A stretch of DNA of 7,536 nucleotides, taken from NCBI GenBank assembly GCA_027456925.1, contig DAIDTZ010000377.1, forward strand, positions 1-7,536. The letters run 5' to 3'. Below, one piece after another: positions 5,849-7,536 of this stretch. Both the position numbers and the translations under genes were made by a program. How positions within the stretch are numbered: the first letter of the stretch is position 1; every line of letters starts with the position of its first letter. The notes beneath the pieces are model-generated. The model made no database searches. It had not been told where the DNA came from and worked only from the letters and a program-made list of their open reading frames with translations. The DNA comes from Nitrospirota bacterium. Its GTDB lineage: Bacteria > Nitrospirota > UBA9217.

Positions 5849-5945
5849 TCAGGTTTTGAGGAATTGTAAGCTGAAAGAGAACGGTCCTGATACTTCCCAG
5901 GGTTTTTTGCGCCTTTTGCGGACAAACAGAATTTTCGAGCCCATC

Positions 5946-5959
5946 ATCCTTTCAAGGAT
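5946..5959. other. short palindrome at the end of the RR-tail protein gene
   Basis: ATCCTTTCAAGGAT is a 6-bp stem with a 2-nt loop (realistically 5 bp with 4 nt), touching the last base of the stop codon. No T-run follows on the minus strand, so it is a doubtful terminator. The remaining sequence to 5849 shows no gene. Confidence 0.25.
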
Positions 5960-7116
5960 CAGCCTCTGCGACTCCTTCCTGATCTTCTCTCTTTTCCGGT
6001 CCGCCGGTTCGAGGCGATGATATGGGCCTCATTGAATTTCCTTCGCTCTCCGCCGGTCCTGCGGTCGCTGCGGGCCCTGCGCTCCCTGTTCAAGAGGTCG
6101 AAAAAGTGTTCCAGCATCTCTTTTCGCTTTCCCGGGAGGATGTGCTCGTACGCGGTCTCGCTCCGAAGAGCGGTCGAATGCAGCTCGAAATGATAATCGG
6201 AAACGAGCCCAAGGAGCGCTTGTTCGTGCTTTGAAAACAGCGCAACGTCGTCTTCGTGGCTCCGGTTGCCCGCTTTTTTCGCCTCCGTTACCAGGGCGTC
6301 GATCCTGTTGGCAGCCTCTGAAGCATGATCGTGGATCGCTTCATAAAGCCGGGTGATCGAATAGACGTCGTCCCGGACCAGGCTGGAAATCTCCCGGGAG
6401 AGCGCGGCCACGTCTTTACGAACGGCATCAAGCCGCTCCTGCGTGACGCCTCCGTTGGCGCGGGCGGCCTTGAGCTGCGCTTTAAAATCCTCCGTCATGC
6501 CCTTGATCAGCCGCGCTTCCATTGTTCCTGAAACCTGCACCTCAACGAGAATGACGATCGATGCTTTGCAAAGTTTCGCGATCTGGGCGAGATTATCCCT
6601 GACATAGCCCGCGATCTGGAGCAGTTCGTCCGCCAGAATGCGCTGCCGTTTTTTGAGACCAACGAGGGCGCCTTTCCGCTCCTCGACCATACCCTGGAAC
6701 CTGGCGAGCTTTGCCGCGTCGTCCTTTTTCTTCGGATTGAGCTTCTTCCCTTCCTCTTCGGCGGTCTTGATGAAAGCGTCGGGTTTTTTGAAATCGAGGG
6801 CAGCAAGATTATGCAGATGATATTTATACTGCCCTACGGCAAGCATGAGCGCGGGGCTGACAAACCGGGACTGGTCGAGCACTCCGTAGAACATCTTCTG
6901 GCGGGTATCCAGGGAGTCGGCGCCTGACCGGAGCCTGTCTCCAAACGCTGCAAGGCCATCAAGCAGCTCGCTGTAGCGCACAAGGTCTTTCCCGTGCGCT
7001 TCACGGCTGCCCGGTTTTTTCGTGTTCCTGAGAAAGGCCTGGAGCTCTTCGCCGGCCGGATTGAGCTCCGGGTTCGATCCGAAGCGAAGGCCGAATATGG
7101 ATCTGTCCGTTGTCAT
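5959..7116 (-). CDS. helical protein of unknown function with arginine-rich RRTGxERR repeat tail
   Basis: 385 residues from ATG 7116, cytoplasmic: no signal peptide or membrane segment. I do not recognise the family. Residues about 1-40 are a polar lead-in (MTTDRSIFGLRFGSN). About 45-330 are almost entirely helical and charged; stretches such as AEEEGKKLNPKKKDDAAKLA and LDAVRKDVAALSREISSLV suggest helical bundles or coiled coils. The tail (about 344-385) is highly basic, with two copies of S-[DN]-R-R-T-G-x-E-R-R (SDRRTGGERR, SNRRTGKERR) and a final SGRSRRG. Similar DRRxGxERR tails occur on many proteins of Geobacter-like bacteria and may bind nucleic acid or acidic lipid, but this is unproven. 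ATG 7116 has AAGGA 10 nt upstream. An in-frame GTG at 7152 with GGAG 6 nt upstream is a real alternative (397 residues). Confidence 0.72.
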   Translation of the reverse strand: MTTDRSIFGLRFGSNPELNPAGEELQAFLRNTKKPGSREAHGKDLVRYSELLDGLAAFGDRLRSGADSLDTRQKMFYGVLDQSRFVSPALMLAVGQYKYHLHNLAALDFKKPDAFIKTAEEEGKKLNPKKKDDAAKLARFQGMVEERKGALVGLKKRQRILADELLQIAGYVRDNLAQIAKLCKASIVILVEVQVSGTMEARLIKGMTEDFKAQLKAARANGGVTQERLDAVRKDVAALSREISSLVRDDVYSITRLYEAIHDHASEAANRIDALVTEAKKAGNRSHEDDVALFSKHEQALLGLVSDYHFELHSTALRSETAYEHILPGKRKEMLEHFFDLLNRERRARSDRRTGGERRKFNEAHIIASNRRTGKERRSGRSRRG

Positions 7117-7253
7117 CGTGTTATCGTCCTTGGTAAAAGTACTGTATTTCACGCAATGCTCCGGAGCCCATCCGGACCGCCGGCAATCGTTTGTTCAATA
7201 TATAAGCCGGTCCCCTCGTCCAACATCATCGTCTCAGCAAGAAAGATAACGGG

Positions 7254-7282
7254 ACTATAGCACGGGAAGTATTAATTATCAA
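7254..7282 (-). promoter_or_regulatory. near-consensus sigma70 promoter of the RR-tail protein gene
   Basis: On the minus strand: TTGATA (7277-7282), 17-bp spacer, TATAGT (7254-7259); each hexamer matches at five of six positions. The predicted start near 7247 gives a long leader: about 95 nt to the GTG at 7152 or about 130 nt to the ATG at 7116. Confidence 0.6.
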
Positions 7283-7291
7283 TATGTTGGG

Positions 7292-7305
7292 GTGAATATA
7301 TTCAC
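7292..7305. promoter_or_regulatory. CRP/FNR-superfamily-type palindromic site
   Basis: GTGAATATATTCAC is a perfect 14-bp palindrome with the form GTGA-N6-TCAC, the core of the CRP consensus TGTGA-N6-TCACA (eight of ten bases). Its centre is about 51 bp upstream of the predicted transcription start of the RR-tail gene and just outside the -35, a position from which an activator can contact RNA polymerase. Confidence 0.5.
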
Positions 7306-7354
7306 GGTGTTATCCTCACGCATTAACCTAACCCGGACAAGCCGGAAAAGCTTC

Positions 7355-7431
7355 TGACAGGATAACAGTATAACATCTGGTAAGCGCGGATTTTGCTTAA
7401 ATAACTTCCTGTAAATCCTGTTATCCTGTCA
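7355..7431. repeat. perfect 14-bp inverted repeat around a hairpin-forming centre
   Basis: TGACAGGATAACAG (7355-7368) and CTGTTATCCTGTCA (7418-7431) are exact reverse complements, 49 bp apart. The centre holds a further stem, TAAGC/GCTTA (7381-7385, 7395-7399). The arm resembles the 'GACAGGATTAACAGGAT' repeats I associate with dispersed intergenic elements in many environmental bacteria. Possible MITE/REP-type element or transcript-end structure. Confidence 0.65.
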
Positions 7432-7536
7432 AAGGTTTAAGATTTTTCTATCCATTTTGCGCATAATTTCATTCGTAACTGACTAATAAGTGATTGCCTT
7501 GCTTTCGAATTTATCCGTTTTTATCATATGTTAATC
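7432..7536. other. A/T-rich right end, no gene visible
   Basis: No open frame of convincing length with a ribosome binding site was found on either strand. The longest candidate on the minus strand from the ATG near 7528 stops after about 14 codons. It may be the flank of a gene beyond the window. Confidence 0.4.

Noticed and set aside
5883..5925. T-rich tract after CCCAGGG as a plus-strand terminator
   Set aside because: No plus-strand gene ends upstream of it, and on the minus strand the tract reads as A-runs, so it cannot end the minus-strand transcript.

Overview
The window looks like chromosomal DNA from a Gram-negative anaerobe or facultative anaerobe, plausibly of the Desulfobacterota/Nitrospirota type. 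Three things suggest this. One gene encodes a secreted protein with a C-terminal phenylalanine typical of outer-membrane beta-barrels. Another encodes an iron-sulfur flavoprotein-like enzyme with a compact four-cysteine motif. The intergenic spaces carry several short dispersed-repeat types that I associate with those phyla. The lineage is an inference from these general features, not from a marker gene. No rRNA, tRNA, CRISPR array, transposase or phage gene was found.

Layout from left to right: (1) the 5' end of a minus-strand CopG-type ribbon-helix-helix DNA-binding protein, running off the left edge, with its own sigma70-like promoter overlapped by two direct repeats one helical turn apart; (2) a minus-strand flavodoxin-fold / iron-sulfur flavoprotein; (3) divergently, on the plus strand, a long FtsX/MacB-type ABC transporter permease with two permease modules and no ATPase gene beside it; (4) a roughly 360-bp intergenic stretch made largely of repeats (GGAATGCGGA repeats, an 8-bp-period CACGAAG array and a REP/MITE-like inverted repeat); (5) a plus-strand SAM-dependent O-methyltransferase-type enzyme ending in a strong hairpin; (6) convergently, on the minus strand, a secreted beta-barrel candidate with an LSm/SH3-like N-terminal strand region, behind a near-consensus promoter; (7) a minus-strand helical protein of unknown function with an arginine-rich tail built from repeated RRTGxERR motifs, preceded by a near-consensus promoter and a CRP-type palindrome; (8) a gene-free right end containing a long perfect inverted repeat.

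The genes do not form an obvious operon or pathway. Each seems to be a separate transcription unit with its own promoter or long leader. The best leads for something new are the unrecognised RR-repeat protein with its CRP-like site, the possible leaderless start of the ABC permease, and the accumulation of unrelated repeat families between genes 3 and 5. I did not find convincing evidence of a multi-gene undescribed system.
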